From JAFGJU01 sp964570935 (GTDB taxonomy: Bacteria; Eisenbacteria; RBG-16-71-46; JAFGJU01): a stretch of DNA of 52,669 nucleotides. The notes beneath the pieces are model-generated. The model had not been told where the DNA came from. It saw only the letters and a list, made by a program, of their open reading frames with translations, and did no database searches. Below are positions 1 through 7,262 of this stretch, piece by piece (positions within the stretch are counted from its first letter, which is position 1; each line of letters opens with the position of its first letter). A program made the position numbers and the translations under genes. The stretch covers positions 1 to 52,669 of the forward strand of contig CAZMZP010000059.1 in the NCBI GenBank assembly GCA_964570935.1, read 5' to 3'.

Positions 1-1005
1 TGGGAGTACCTGACCAAGGCCAGGCGGCAGTTTGGAGACTGGAAGCAGGCCTCGAGCGCGCAGAAGGGCGGTGCGTCGAAGGCCGAAGCAGTCGCCGAGG
101 CTTACAACCTGCTCCTGGCCGCCGAAGGCAGCGACTGGTTCTGGTGGTACGGCAAGGACAAGGATTCCGGAAACGACGAGCGCTTTGACGAGGCCTTCAG
201 GAACACCTTGAAGCAGGTGTACTCGGTCATGTCGACGCAGGCGCCTTCTTACCTGGACGAACCCATACTGGGCACGGGCGCGGCTCCGGCGCGGAAGCTG
301 CCCGGAATGAAGGAGACGATTCTCCTGTCGATGGACGACCCGCTGGGAGACGACAACGGGCCGGGCGGCTACACGTATCCCACGAATCCCGTGTTCGTCA
401 AGGGAGCCTACGACATCAGGCACTTCGAAGTCTCGGAAGACACGACGGACGTCATCTTCAGATTCTCGGTCGCGGGCGAGCTCACGGCTCCGTGGGGAGG
501 CGACCTGGGTTACTGCCTGCAGGGGGTCGACGTCTACATCGACACTGACGGGAAGCCCGGCAGCGGCTCTCGCCCGCTCTTCATGGGCAGGAACGCCTTC
601 GCCCGTTCGGGGTCGGAGTGGGAGTTCGCGGTGATGGCCAACATGGACGAGGTCAGCCTGTACGATTCGGGCATGAAGCCGGTGACGCAGGCCAAGGTGG
701 GAGCGTGGGGAGACGCGGTGACGCGTTCGATAGTAGTCCGAGCTCCCAAGGCCGTGGTCGGCACGCCCGACAAGAATTGGAGCGTCATTGCGCTCCTGGT
801 CGGTCACGACGGCTACGCTCCGGGGCGGGTGAGACCCATCAGCCCCAGCGCGCAGGAGTGGACCTTCGGCGGCAGCACGAACCCGTCCGAGCCCAGGGTC
901 ATGGACCTTGTCGTGCCGCCCGGCCAGGACCAGAAGGACATACTGGCCGCGTTCCAGACCAAGGGCGCGCCGGTGGAGCTGCCCGGGGTGCGAGTGATTC
1001 AGTAG
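1..1005 (+). CDS. GH57-type glycoside hydrolase, C-terminal part with glucodextranase-type domain (5' truncated)
   Basis: The reading frame is open from base 1, so the start lies outside the window; 334 residues are visible. The first ~70 residues contain EGSDWFWWYGKD followed by a helical F-D-E-F-R segment, which is the usual end of a GH57 catalytic region. Residues ~100-330 form a beta-rich domain opening with DPLGDDNGPGGYTYPTN, matching the glucodextranase C-terminal / SLH-like carbohydrate-binding family (PF09985 type). GH57 enzymes act on alpha-glucans such as starch, pullulan or maltodextrin. The same binding domain recurs at the N terminus of the protein at 14991, so the module order is reversed between the two. 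No sorting tail follows; the protein ends VIQ. A sugar ABC importer begins 75 bp downstream. The family call is firm, exact substrate unknown. Confidence 0.85.
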   Translation, partial: WEYLTKARRQFGDWKQASSAQKGGASKAEAVAEAYNLLLAAEGSDWFWWYGKDKDSGNDERFDEAFRNTLKQVYSVMSTQAPSYLDEPILGTGAAPARKLPGMKETILLSMDDPLGDDNGPGGYTYPTNPVFVKGAYDIRHFEVSEDTTDVIFRFSVAGELTAPWGGDLGYCLQGVDVYIDTDGKPGSGSRPLFMGRNAFARSGSEWEFAVMANMDEVSLYDSGMKPVTQAKVGAWGDAVTRSIVVRAPKAVVGTPDKNWSVIALLVGHDGYAPGRVRPISPSAQEWTFGGSTNPSEPRVMDLVVPPGQDQKDILAAFQTKGAPVELPGVRVIQ

Positions 1006-1080
1006 CAGGGGACGGACGGGCGGCCGCGTCTGGGCTCGTGCCCGTTGGCGCGGACAGTTCGGTCCGCCGCTGGAGGAGTA

Positions 1081-2325
1081 ATGACTGGCAAACTGCGGTT
1101 CTGTGCTTTCCCGCTGTTGGCGCTTCTGTTTCTGTGTGCCGGCCTCCCGGGCTGCGCGAAAAAGGGAGACAGCTCGATCGCAATCTGGGAGCAGATGGAC
1201 CCGGAAGAGCAGAAGCTCCTGGACGCGAGGCTCGCGGCCTTCCAGGCGTCCCACCCCGGCGTCAAGGTCACGCGGCTGCACTTCGAGACTGAGCTCCTGA
1301 GGACGCAGTTTCAGACCGCGGCGCTGGCCGGAAGCGGCCCGTGTCTGGTGTTCGGCCCTTCCGACCAGATAGGCCCCATGTCCACGATGAGGCTCATCCA
1401 GCCGCTCAACGAGCTCCTGGGGGACGAGTTCCTGTCTGCCTTCATACCCGGGAGCCTCGACACCCTGAACGGCCAGGTCTACGCCGTGCCCGACCAGGTG
1501 GGGAACCATCTTGCCCTGGTCTACAACAAGAAGTACGTGAAACAGGCGCCCGTCACCACGGACGAGCTCATAGCCGCCGCCGTAAGGAACACGGTGGACG
1601 AGAACCGCGACGGCGTGACTGACAGGTACGGACTGGTGTTCAACACCGTAGAGCCGTTCTGGCTCGTGCCGTTCCTGGGCGGGTTCGGCGGCTGGATAAT
1701 GGACTCGCAGTTCCGGCCGACACTGGATTCTCCGGCGATGGTGAAGGCGCTTGCCTTCGTCCGCGACCTCAGGGTCAAACACGCGGTCATGCCCAAGGAG
1801 TGCGACTACCAGCAGGCGGAGACCCTGTTCAAGGAGGGAAAGGCCGCGATGATAATCAACGGTCCCTGGTCTTGGGGCGGCTACCTAAGCGCCGGCATAG
1901 ACGTCGGCGTGGTTCCCATCCCCAGGGTGTCCGAGACCGGTCTTTGGCCCAGCCCCATGGTCTCGTCAAAGGGTTACTCCGTCAACGTGCACTGCCCGAA
2001 AGAGAATATGGCCGTGGTGAAGGAGCTGCTGGAGTTCCTGATTTCCACCGAGAATCAGCTCGACTCCGCGAGGAAGATCAAGATGCTGCCTGCCAGAAAG
2101 GCGGCCGCCGACGCCATTGGGTCGATCGGCGACCCGTTTCTCGAAAGCTCGCTCGCCCAGCTCCGGCTCGGCCGCAGGATGCCGGTCGTCCCGGAGATGA
2201 GGGCGATCTGGGACAGCATGCGCCCCGCCTTCCAGAACGTGTTGAACGGGGAGACGAGTCCCGAGGCCGCGGCCGGACAGATGCAGAAGGCGGCGGTCGA
2301 GAACATCGCGAAGATGAAAGAGTAG
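1081..2325 (+). CDS. sugar ABC transporter substrate-binding lipoprotein (MalE-like)
   Basis: This is a 414-residue extracellular solute-binding protein of family 1. The N terminus has a lipoprotein signal with a lipobox at LPGC (Cys25), so it is probably membrane-anchored at the periplasmic face. The body shows family features: GSGPCLVFGPSDQIG, QVYAVPDQVGNHLALVYNKK, and ALAFVRDL before FKEGKAAMIINGPWSW. I chose ATG 1081 because GGAGGAG lies just upstream; an in-frame start at 1045 would spoil the signal peptide. Two permease genes follow closely, making a maltose/maltodextrin-type importer, and the flanking GH57 and GH13 enzymes suggest alpha-glucan oligosaccharides as ligand. The ligand assignment is inference. 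Confidence 0.93.
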   Translation: MTGKLRFCAFPLLALLFLCAGLPGCAKKGDSSIAIWEQMDPEEQKLLDARLAAFQASHPGVKVTRLHFETELLRTQFQTAALAGSGPCLVFGPSDQIGPMSTMRLIQPLNELLGDEFLSAFIPGSLDTLNGQVYAVPDQVGNHLALVYNKKYVKQAPVTTDELIAAAVRNTVDENRDGVTDRYGLVFNTVEPFWLVPFLGGFGGWIMDSQFRPTLDSPAMVKALAFVRDLRVKHAVMPKECDYQQAETLFKEGKAAMIINGPWSWGGYLSAGIDVGVVPIPRVSETGLWPSPMVSSKGYSVNVHCPKENMAVVKELLEFLISTENQLDSARKIKMLPARKAAADAIGSIGDPFLESSLAQLRLGRRMPVVPEMRAIWDSMRPAFQNVLNGETSPEAAAGQMQKAAVENIAKMKE

Positions 2326-2367
2326 GAGCGGGCGCCTCCGCCCGGGCCGGGGCATGGCCTCACGCAC

Positions 2368-3258
2368 ATGAAAGCCAGCACGGAAAGAAGACTCTTCCCA
2401 TACCTGCTTCTTCTGCCCACCATAATCGTGATGGTCACGGTTGTGGCGTATCCGTTCGTCTACAATTTCGTGCTCGCCTTCAAGAACATGAGCATGTACC
2501 ACTACTACGACTCGAAGTTCGTCGGCTTCAGGCACTTCACCAGCATCTTCACCGAGAGGGATCTCTACTGGGTGTTCGGGAAGACCCTGATCTGGACCGT
2601 GGCGAACTTGTTCTTCCACTTGGCTCTGGGCGTGGGCATCGCCATGGTGCTGAACGGCAGGATCGTCGGAAGCGGGGTCTTCCGCTCGCTCCTGATACTG
2701 CCTTGGGCGGTGCCGCAGTACATCTGCGCGCTCACGTGGAGGGGGATGTTCAACCACGAGTACGGCGCGGTGAACCTGATTCTGAAGAACGTCCTGCATC
2801 TGGCTCCGATACCCTGGTTTTCGGACGCAACCTGGGCCTTCGTGGCGCCCATCATCACCAACGTGTGGCTGGGGTTCCCGTTCATGATGATAGTGGCGCT
2901 TGGGGGCCTCCAGAGCATCCCCCGCGAGCTGTACGAAGCGGCAGAGCTGGACGGAGCCGGGGTGTTGGGCAAGTTCAGGAACGTCACAATGCCGCTGCTC
3001 AAGCCCATCCTGGCTCCGGCCGTGGTGCTGGGCACGGTGTGGACCTTCAACAACATGAACGTGATGTGGCTGGTGACCGGCGGCGGCCTGCCGGCGGACA
3101 AGACTCACATACTCGTGACGTACATCTACAAGGCCGCGTTCACGTACTACCGGTACAGCTACGCCGCGGCGTTCTCGGTAATAGTGTTCTTACTGCTTCT
3201 GGGATTCACGTTCGCCTTCATGAGGTACTTCAAGATCACGGAGGCGGTGTTCGAATGA
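2368..3258 (+). CDS. sugar ABC transporter permease (MalF-like)
   Basis: This 296-residue inner-membrane permease has about six hydrophobic segments, the first at residues ~13-35 (LLLLPTIIVMVTVVAYPFVY). The EAA loop that docks to the ATPase is readable as EAAELDGAGVLGKFRNVTMP. It belongs to the binding-protein-dependent permease family and would form a heterodimer with the next product. Its TGA overlaps the ATG of the following gene (ATGA), so the two are translationally coupled. The ribosome site before ATG 2368 is poor. No ATPase gene lies in the window, so the importer probably uses a shared MalK/MsmX-type ATPase encoded elsewhere. Confidence 0.93.
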   Translation: MKASTERRLFPYLLLLPTIIVMVTVVAYPFVYNFVLAFKNMSMYHYYDSKFVGFRHFTSIFTERDLYWVFGKTLIWTVANLFFHLALGVGIAMVLNGRIVGSGVFRSLLILPWAVPQYICALTWRGMFNHEYGAVNLILKNVLHLAPIPWFSDATWAFVAPIITNVWLGFPFMMIVALGGLQSIPRELYEAAELDGAGVLGKFRNVTMPLLKPILAPAVVLGTVWTFNNMNVMWLVTGGGLPADKTHILVTYIYKAAFTYYRYSYAAAFSVIVFLLLLGFTFAFMRYFKITEAVFE

Positions 3259-4082
3259 ACGGCAGGGCCACCAGGATTCTGGCGCACGTGTTCCTCGTCA
3301 TCGTGACTCTGGCCACGATCTATCCCATCGTCCAGATTGTGGGTATCTCCTTGCGTCCGGCGGACAGGCTGTACAGCACGTCGCTGCGCGTCATCCCCGA
3401 TGACGCCACCGGCCGGGCGTACCACGCGGTGATCTTCGAGAAGGAGTTCCTGCTCTGGCTCAGGAACAGCACGATCGTGTCGGCGATAGTGACGCTGGTG
3501 GGCGTGGCGATGGCCGCGACGGCCGGGTACGTCTTCTCGCGGTTCAGGTTCGTGGCCAGGAAGTTCGGCCTCTACTCGCTTCTCATCGCGCAGATGTTCC
3601 CGGCCACCATGCTGCTTCTGCCCCTGTACGTGTTGATGAAGGGCCTTCATCTCCTGGACTCGATCGCCGGGCTGGCGGTGGCGTACGCCGCGACGGCTCT
3701 GCCCTTCTGCGTGTGGACCATGAAGGGCTACTACGACACGATCCCCAAGGAGCTGGAGGAGGCGGCGCTGATAGACGGCGCGTCGTACTGGCGCGCGTTC
3801 CGCACAGTGGTGCTTCCTCTGGCCGCGCCGGCCCTGGCCATCACGGCCATCTTCTCCTTTATGTCGGCGTGGTCAGAGTTCATGGTGGCCAGGGTCATCA
3901 TAAGCACCAGGACCCTCTACACGCTTCCGCTGGGGCTTGAAAGCCTGAGCAGCACGTTCCAGACGGAGTGGGCCAACTACGCGGCCGGAAGCGTTCTTGT
4001 TTCCCTCCCCGTTGTGCTATTATTCCTCTTCTTGAACAGATTTTTCGTCTCGGGCCTGACTCTTGGCGGAGTCAAGCAGTAG
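3255..4082 (+). CDS. sugar ABC transporter permease (MalG-like)
   Basis: This 275-residue permease starts at ATG 3255, four bases inside the end of the upstream permease gene. The open frame extends far upstream, but that part is an out-of-frame reading of the neighbours. Features: an N-terminal membrane segment (LAHVFLVIVTLATIYPIVQ), about five further hydrophobic stretches and an EAA loop (EEAALIDGASYWRAF). The C terminus reads NRFFVSGLTLGGVKQ, as usual for MalG proteins. Together with the lipoprotein and MalF-like products it makes the membrane part of a carbohydrate importer. glnS follows after 15 bp and may be co-transcribed. Confidence 0.93.
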   Translation: MNGRATRILAHVFLVIVTLATIYPIVQIVGISLRPADRLYSTSLRVIPDDATGRAYHAVIFEKEFLLWLRNSTIVSAIVTLVGVAMAATAGYVFSRFRFVARKFGLYSLLIAQMFPATMLLLPLYVLMKGLHLLDSIAGLAVAYAATALPFCVWTMKGYYDTIPKELEEAALIDGASYWRAFRTVVLPLAAPALAITAIFSFMSAWSEFMVARVIISTRTLYTLPLGLESLSSTFQTEWANYAAGSVLVSLPVVLLFLFLNRFFVSGLTLGGVKQ

Positions 4083-4097
4083 GGAAGGTAAAGCGTC

Positions 4098-5840
4098 ATG
4101 CCGAAAAACGACTCCGGGGCGTCGTACAATTTCATCACGGAAATCATGGACGCGGACAACGAATCCGGGCGGTTCGACCGCCGGGTTCATACTCGTTTTC
4201 CTCCTGAGCCGAACGGGTACCTCCACATCGGCCACGCCAAGGCCTTCAGCCTCAATTTCGGGCTCGCGGCGCGTTACGGCGGACTCTGCAACCTGAGATA
4301 CGACGACACGAATCCGGCGAAGGAAGAGGAGGAGTACGTCAGGGCGATTCAGGATGACGTAAGATGGCTGGGGTTCGACTGGCAGGACCGGCTGTTCTAT
4401 GCCTCAGACTACTTCGGGACTCTTTGCGAGTATGCGTTCCAGCTCATCAGGGTGGGGAAGGCCTACGTGTGCGACCTGAGCGCGGACCAGATACGCGAGA
4501 CGAGAGGAACGCTGACGCAGCCTGGTACGGACAGCCCGTACAGGAACAGGTCCGTGGAGGAGAGCCTGGACCTGTTCGAGCGCATGAAGGCCGGGGAGTT
4601 CCCGGACGGCTCGCGCGTCCTGCGCGCCAAGATAGACATGTGCTCCGCCAACCTGAACATGCGCGACCCCATAATGTACAGGATCCTGCGCGCGTCGCAT
4701 CACAGGACCGGCGACAAGTGGTGCGTCTATCCGATGTACGACTTCGCCCACGGCCAGTCGGACTCCATCGAGGGAATCACCCATTCCATCTGCTCGCTCG
4801 AGTTCGAGGACCATCGCCCGCTGTACGACTGGTATCTTGACAACCTGGGCATCCATCATCCCAGGCAGATAGAGTTCGCACGCCTGAACCTCACGCACAC
4901 CGTGATGAGCAAGCGGCGGCTCCGCCAGCTTGTGGAGGAGGGCCACGTCAAAGGGTGGGACGACCCGCGGATGCCGACGCTGTCCGGCCTGAGGCGCCGG
5001 GGATACACGCCGGAGGCGATCCGCGCGTTCCTGGATACCATAGGAGTGGCCAAGAGAGACAGCGTGGTGGACATCGCCCTGCTGGAGCACTGCCTGCGGG
5101 AGGATCTGAACAGACGGTCTCCGCGCTACATGGCCGTTCTGCGGCCTCTGCGAGTGGTCATCGAGAACTATCCCGATGACCGCGTGGAGGAGTTCGACGC
5201 GCTCAACAACCCCGAGGACCCGGCGGCCGGCACCAGGAAGGTGTCGTTCTCGCGCGTCCTGTACGTTGAGAGAGACGATTTCCGCGAGGTGCCTCCGCCC
5301 AAGTTCCACCGGCTCGCGCCCGGCAGGGAAGTGCGACTCCGCTACTCCTACTGCGTCAAGTGCGTCGGCGTGGTGAGGGACGAGAAGACCGGGGAAGTCG
5401 CGGAGCTTCGCTGCACGTACGACCCGGAGACGAAGGGAGAGGGAACCCCGGACGGCAGGAAGGTCAGGGGAACCGTACACTGGGTGTCGGCGCCGCACGC
5501 CCTTGACGCCGAGGTGCGGCTGTACGACCATCTCTTCGCCAGGCCGTATCCCGGCGACGTCGGGGAAGGGTTGGAGACGGACGCGGAGACAACCGCGGCC
5601 GGCCTACTCGACAAGGCGCGCGACTGGAAATCCGACATAAACCCTTCCTCGCTGGAGACCCTGACGGGGTGCAAACTCGAGCCGGCGCTCGCCGGCGCGG
5701 CCCCGGGCTTCCGCTGCCAGTTCGAAAGACTGGGCTATTTCTGCGCCGACCTGGACTCCTCAGCGGGGAAGCCGGTTTTCAACCGCACTGTCACGCTTCG
5801 CGATACCTGGGCGAAGATAGAAAAAACACAGAAGCCGTGA
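4098..5840 (+). CDS. glnS: glutaminyl-tRNA synthetase
   Basis: The product (580 residues; E. coli enzyme ~554) charges tRNA-Gln with glutamine in the cytoplasm. It is a class I synthetase: the HIGH motif is residues 43-46 within PPEPNGYLHIGHAKA, and the KMSKS-equivalent is VMSKRRL at 269-275. The C-terminal beta-barrel anticodon region carries WVSAPHALDAEVRLYDHLF, characteristic of GlnRS and distinguishing it from GluRS. GGAAGG precedes the ATG. Its place directly behind the sugar permeases is unusual and probably just operon drift. Presence of GlnRS means the organism need not rely solely on the GatCAB amidation route for Gln-tRNA. Confidence 0.97.
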   Translation: MPKNDSGASYNFITEIMDADNESGRFDRRVHTRFPPEPNGYLHIGHAKAFSLNFGLAARYGGLCNLRYDDTNPAKEEEEYVRAIQDDVRWLGFDWQDRLFYASDYFGTLCEYAFQLIRVGKAYVCDLSADQIRETRGTLTQPGTDSPYRNRSVEESLDLFERMKAGEFPDGSRVLRAKIDMCSANLNMRDPIMYRILRASHHRTGDKWCVYPMYDFAHGQSDSIEGITHSICSLEFEDHRPLYDWYLDNLGIHHPRQIEFARLNLTHTVMSKRRLRQLVEEGHVKGWDDPRMPTLSGLRRRGYTPEAIRAFLDTIGVAKRDSVVDIALLEHCLREDLNRRSPRYMAVLRPLRVVIENYPDDRVEEFDALNNPEDPAAGTRKVSFSRVLYVERDDFREVPPPKFHRLAPGREVRLRYSYCVKCVGVVRDEKTGEVAELRCTYDPETKGEGTPDGRKVRGTVHWVSAPHALDAEVRLYDHLFARPYPGDVGEGLETDAETTAAGLLDKARDWKSDINPSSLETLTGCKLEPALAGAAPGFRCQFERLGYFCADLDSSAGKPVFNRTVTLRDTWAKIEKTQKP

Positions 5841-5847
5841 TCCGCTA

Positions 5848-5904
5848 CGCGTCCGCCGTTTCGCCGGACGCGGCGCTAAGACGCGACGACGAAGCCCCGT
5901 CGCG
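5848..5904 (+). other. two tandem GC-rich hairpins after glnS
   Basis: The first has arms CGCGTCCG (5848-5855) and CGGACGCG (5865-5872) with a 9-nt loop. The second has arms CGCGACG (5882-5888) and CGTCGCG (5898-5904). No T-run follows, so they are not canonical intrinsic terminators, but they lie directly after the glnS stop and before a strong promoter and may end or stabilise the upstream transcript. Confidence 0.35.
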
Positions 5905-5940
5905 ACGCCGTGAAGTGCCCCGCCGAAAGGCCGAAATCCG

Positions 5941-5969
5941 TTGACTTTATGCGGGTTTCGTGGTATTAT
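5941..5969 (+). promoter_or_regulatory. sigma-70-type promoter for the CBM20-like secreted protein
   Basis: TTGACT at 5941-5946 and TATTAT at 5964-5969 are separated by exactly 17 bases. Transcription would start near 5976, leaving a leader of about 260 nt before ATG 6235. Confidence 0.7.
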
Positions 5970-6234
5970 ATGGCATCTTGGCGGTGACCGGCGCTTTTAT
6001 GTTCTGGGGTATTTGGACCGGTCTAATATCTTGTCTGGACTGTTGTTGTGTGAGTTTAATTCTTGTTGGTGAGGAGGTGAGTGGCCGAGGGTTTGTTAGC
6101 GTTTCGTGTCGTTTCTCACTGTGAGTCCCGCCGGAGCGGCCTGGATCGCCTGAAACGGGCGACAGGTGTGCGTCGTCAGCGGGGTTCCAGAGCTGGTCAG
6201 TAGTGCATCGTCTTTGGGGAAGGAGTCCATCAAC
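5970..6234 (+). other. long 5' leader with possible 40-codon leader ORF
   Basis: The 5841-6234 gap holds the hairpins and promoter above and then this leader. GAGGAGGTGA at 6071-6080 is a very good Shine-Dalgarno sequence, and it abuts GTG 6081, which opens a 40-codon frame ending at TAG 6201-6203. The peptide (VAEGLLAFRVVSHCE...) is Arg-rich later on and matches nothing I recognise. I do not see a known riboswitch fold. Confidence 0.3.
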
Positions 6235-7083
6235 ATGAAAACTAGATTGCTATTGGGTGTCTTGGCCGCGCTCGTGCTTTTCGCGCCGTCCGCCTACGCA
6301 GTCATCGGCTGGACGGGGAACGTGTGGCCATGCAACAACGCGACCGTTGCCGAGAACCAGAACGTCGACGTGTATCTTCAAGTCTACAAGGCGGGCGTGA
6401 CCGACGCTCCGGGTCAGGGCGCCAACATCACGGCGACGCTGTACTACAAGAAGGTCACGGACCCGACCTACACAAGTGTTGCCATGGCGTACAACGTGGA
6501 CGTCGGCAACAACGACGAGTACAAGGGCACGATTCCGACCACCGCCCTCGAAGGCGGAGTGGTAGAGATGTTTTACACTGAGGTCACCGACCTTACTGAC
6601 ATGACGACCTGCCCGCCGACCAGTCTCTACGGCTGCGGCGGCGACCAGTGCAGCAACCAGCCTCCGTTCTCCCTGAACGTCACCGCTGCCACCCGGCAGG
6701 ACGTAACGGTGCGCTTCAGGCTCTGCCTGACGGCGGGCGTGGAGACCTCCGGCGGCGTGTGCGTGACCGGCGGTCACTCCGCGCTGACGAACTGGGGCGC
6801 TGGAGTCCCCATGTCCAGGCCTTGCGAGCAGCCCAGCCCGAAATACTACGAGGTTGACGTGCTGTTCGGGACCGGCTCCAACCCGTCCGTGGGCTACAAG
6901 TACAAGAAGGATGACTGCAACACGTGGGAAGGCACCGGCGACCATAACTTTGTGATTGACGACACGGCCCCGGTGCAGGTTCTTTGGATAGACGGCTGGG
7001 AGTACAACACGCCCGACTGCCCGTCGTGCGCGATTCCGGTCAACTCCAGCACGTGGGGTCAGATAAAGGCCCTTTACAGGTAG
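6235..7083 (+). CDS. secreted two-domain protein with CBM20-like starch-binding domain
   Basis: The 282-residue product has a clear signal peptide (MKTRLLLGVLAALVLFAPSAYA). Residues ~23-165 form a beta-rich domain starting VIGWTGNVWP with DVGNNDEYKGTIP, a type I associate with secreted proteins of FCB candidate phyla. Residues ~170-270 resemble a CBM20 starch-binding fold: VCVTGGHSALTNWGAG, then YEVDVLFGTGSNPSVGYKYK and a tryptophan after NT. It probably binds alpha-glucan outside the cell. ATG 6235 was chosen for GGAAGGAG upstream and the signal peptide directly after it. No catalytic motif is visible and no sorting tail is present. The starch-binding role is supported mainly by fold resemblance and by the neighbouring amylases. 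Confidence 0.75.
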   Translation: MKTRLLLGVLAALVLFAPSAYAVIGWTGNVWPCNNATVAENQNVDVYLQVYKAGVTDAPGQGANITATLYYKKVTDPTYTSVAMAYNVDVGNNDEYKGTIPTTALEGGVVEMFYTEVTDLTDMTTCPPTSLYGCGGDQCSNQPPFSLNVTAATRQDVTVRFRLCLTAGVETSGGVCVTGGHSALTNWGAGVPMSRPCEQPSPKYYEVDVLFGTGSNPSVGYKYKKDDCNTWEGTGDHNFVIDDTAPVQVLWIDGWEYNTPDCPSCAIPVNSSTWGQIKALYR

Positions 7084-7142
7084 GGGTGAGGAACCATCGG
7101 CCGCGACCTGGCGGGCGCTGGCCGTGACATCAGCAACATATC

Positions 7143-7190
7143 GCTTAGATTGCAGCGGAGGGCCGCGCGCCCTTCGCTGCAAGTCTAAGC
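7143..7190 (+). other. large imperfect hairpin between two secreted-protein genes
   Basis: GCTTAGATTGCAGCG (7143-7157) pairs with CGCTGCAAGTCTAAGC (7175-7190) with a single bulged base; the loop can also pair GGG/CCC. No T-run follows. It may lower read-through or protect the 3' end of the upstream message, giving the two genes different expression levels. Confidence 0.55.
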
Positions 7191-7262
7191 CGCCAATCCA
7201 GGGCCGTCAGGCTGCGCCTGCGGTCACAGGACTACAGGCTTACTTCTCGGAGGTGATGGCTG

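Noticed and set aside
1800..3254. Long N-terminal extension of the MalG-like frame
   Set aside because: It is an out-of-frame reading of the binding-protein and MalF-like genes; the true gene begins at ATG 3255.
6121..6234. Cyclic-di-GMP riboswitch, suggested by AGCGGGGTT at 6177-6185
   Set aside because: The other conserved parts of the GEMM motif (the GACGCAAAGCC-type segment and the GAAA tetraloop context) are missing.
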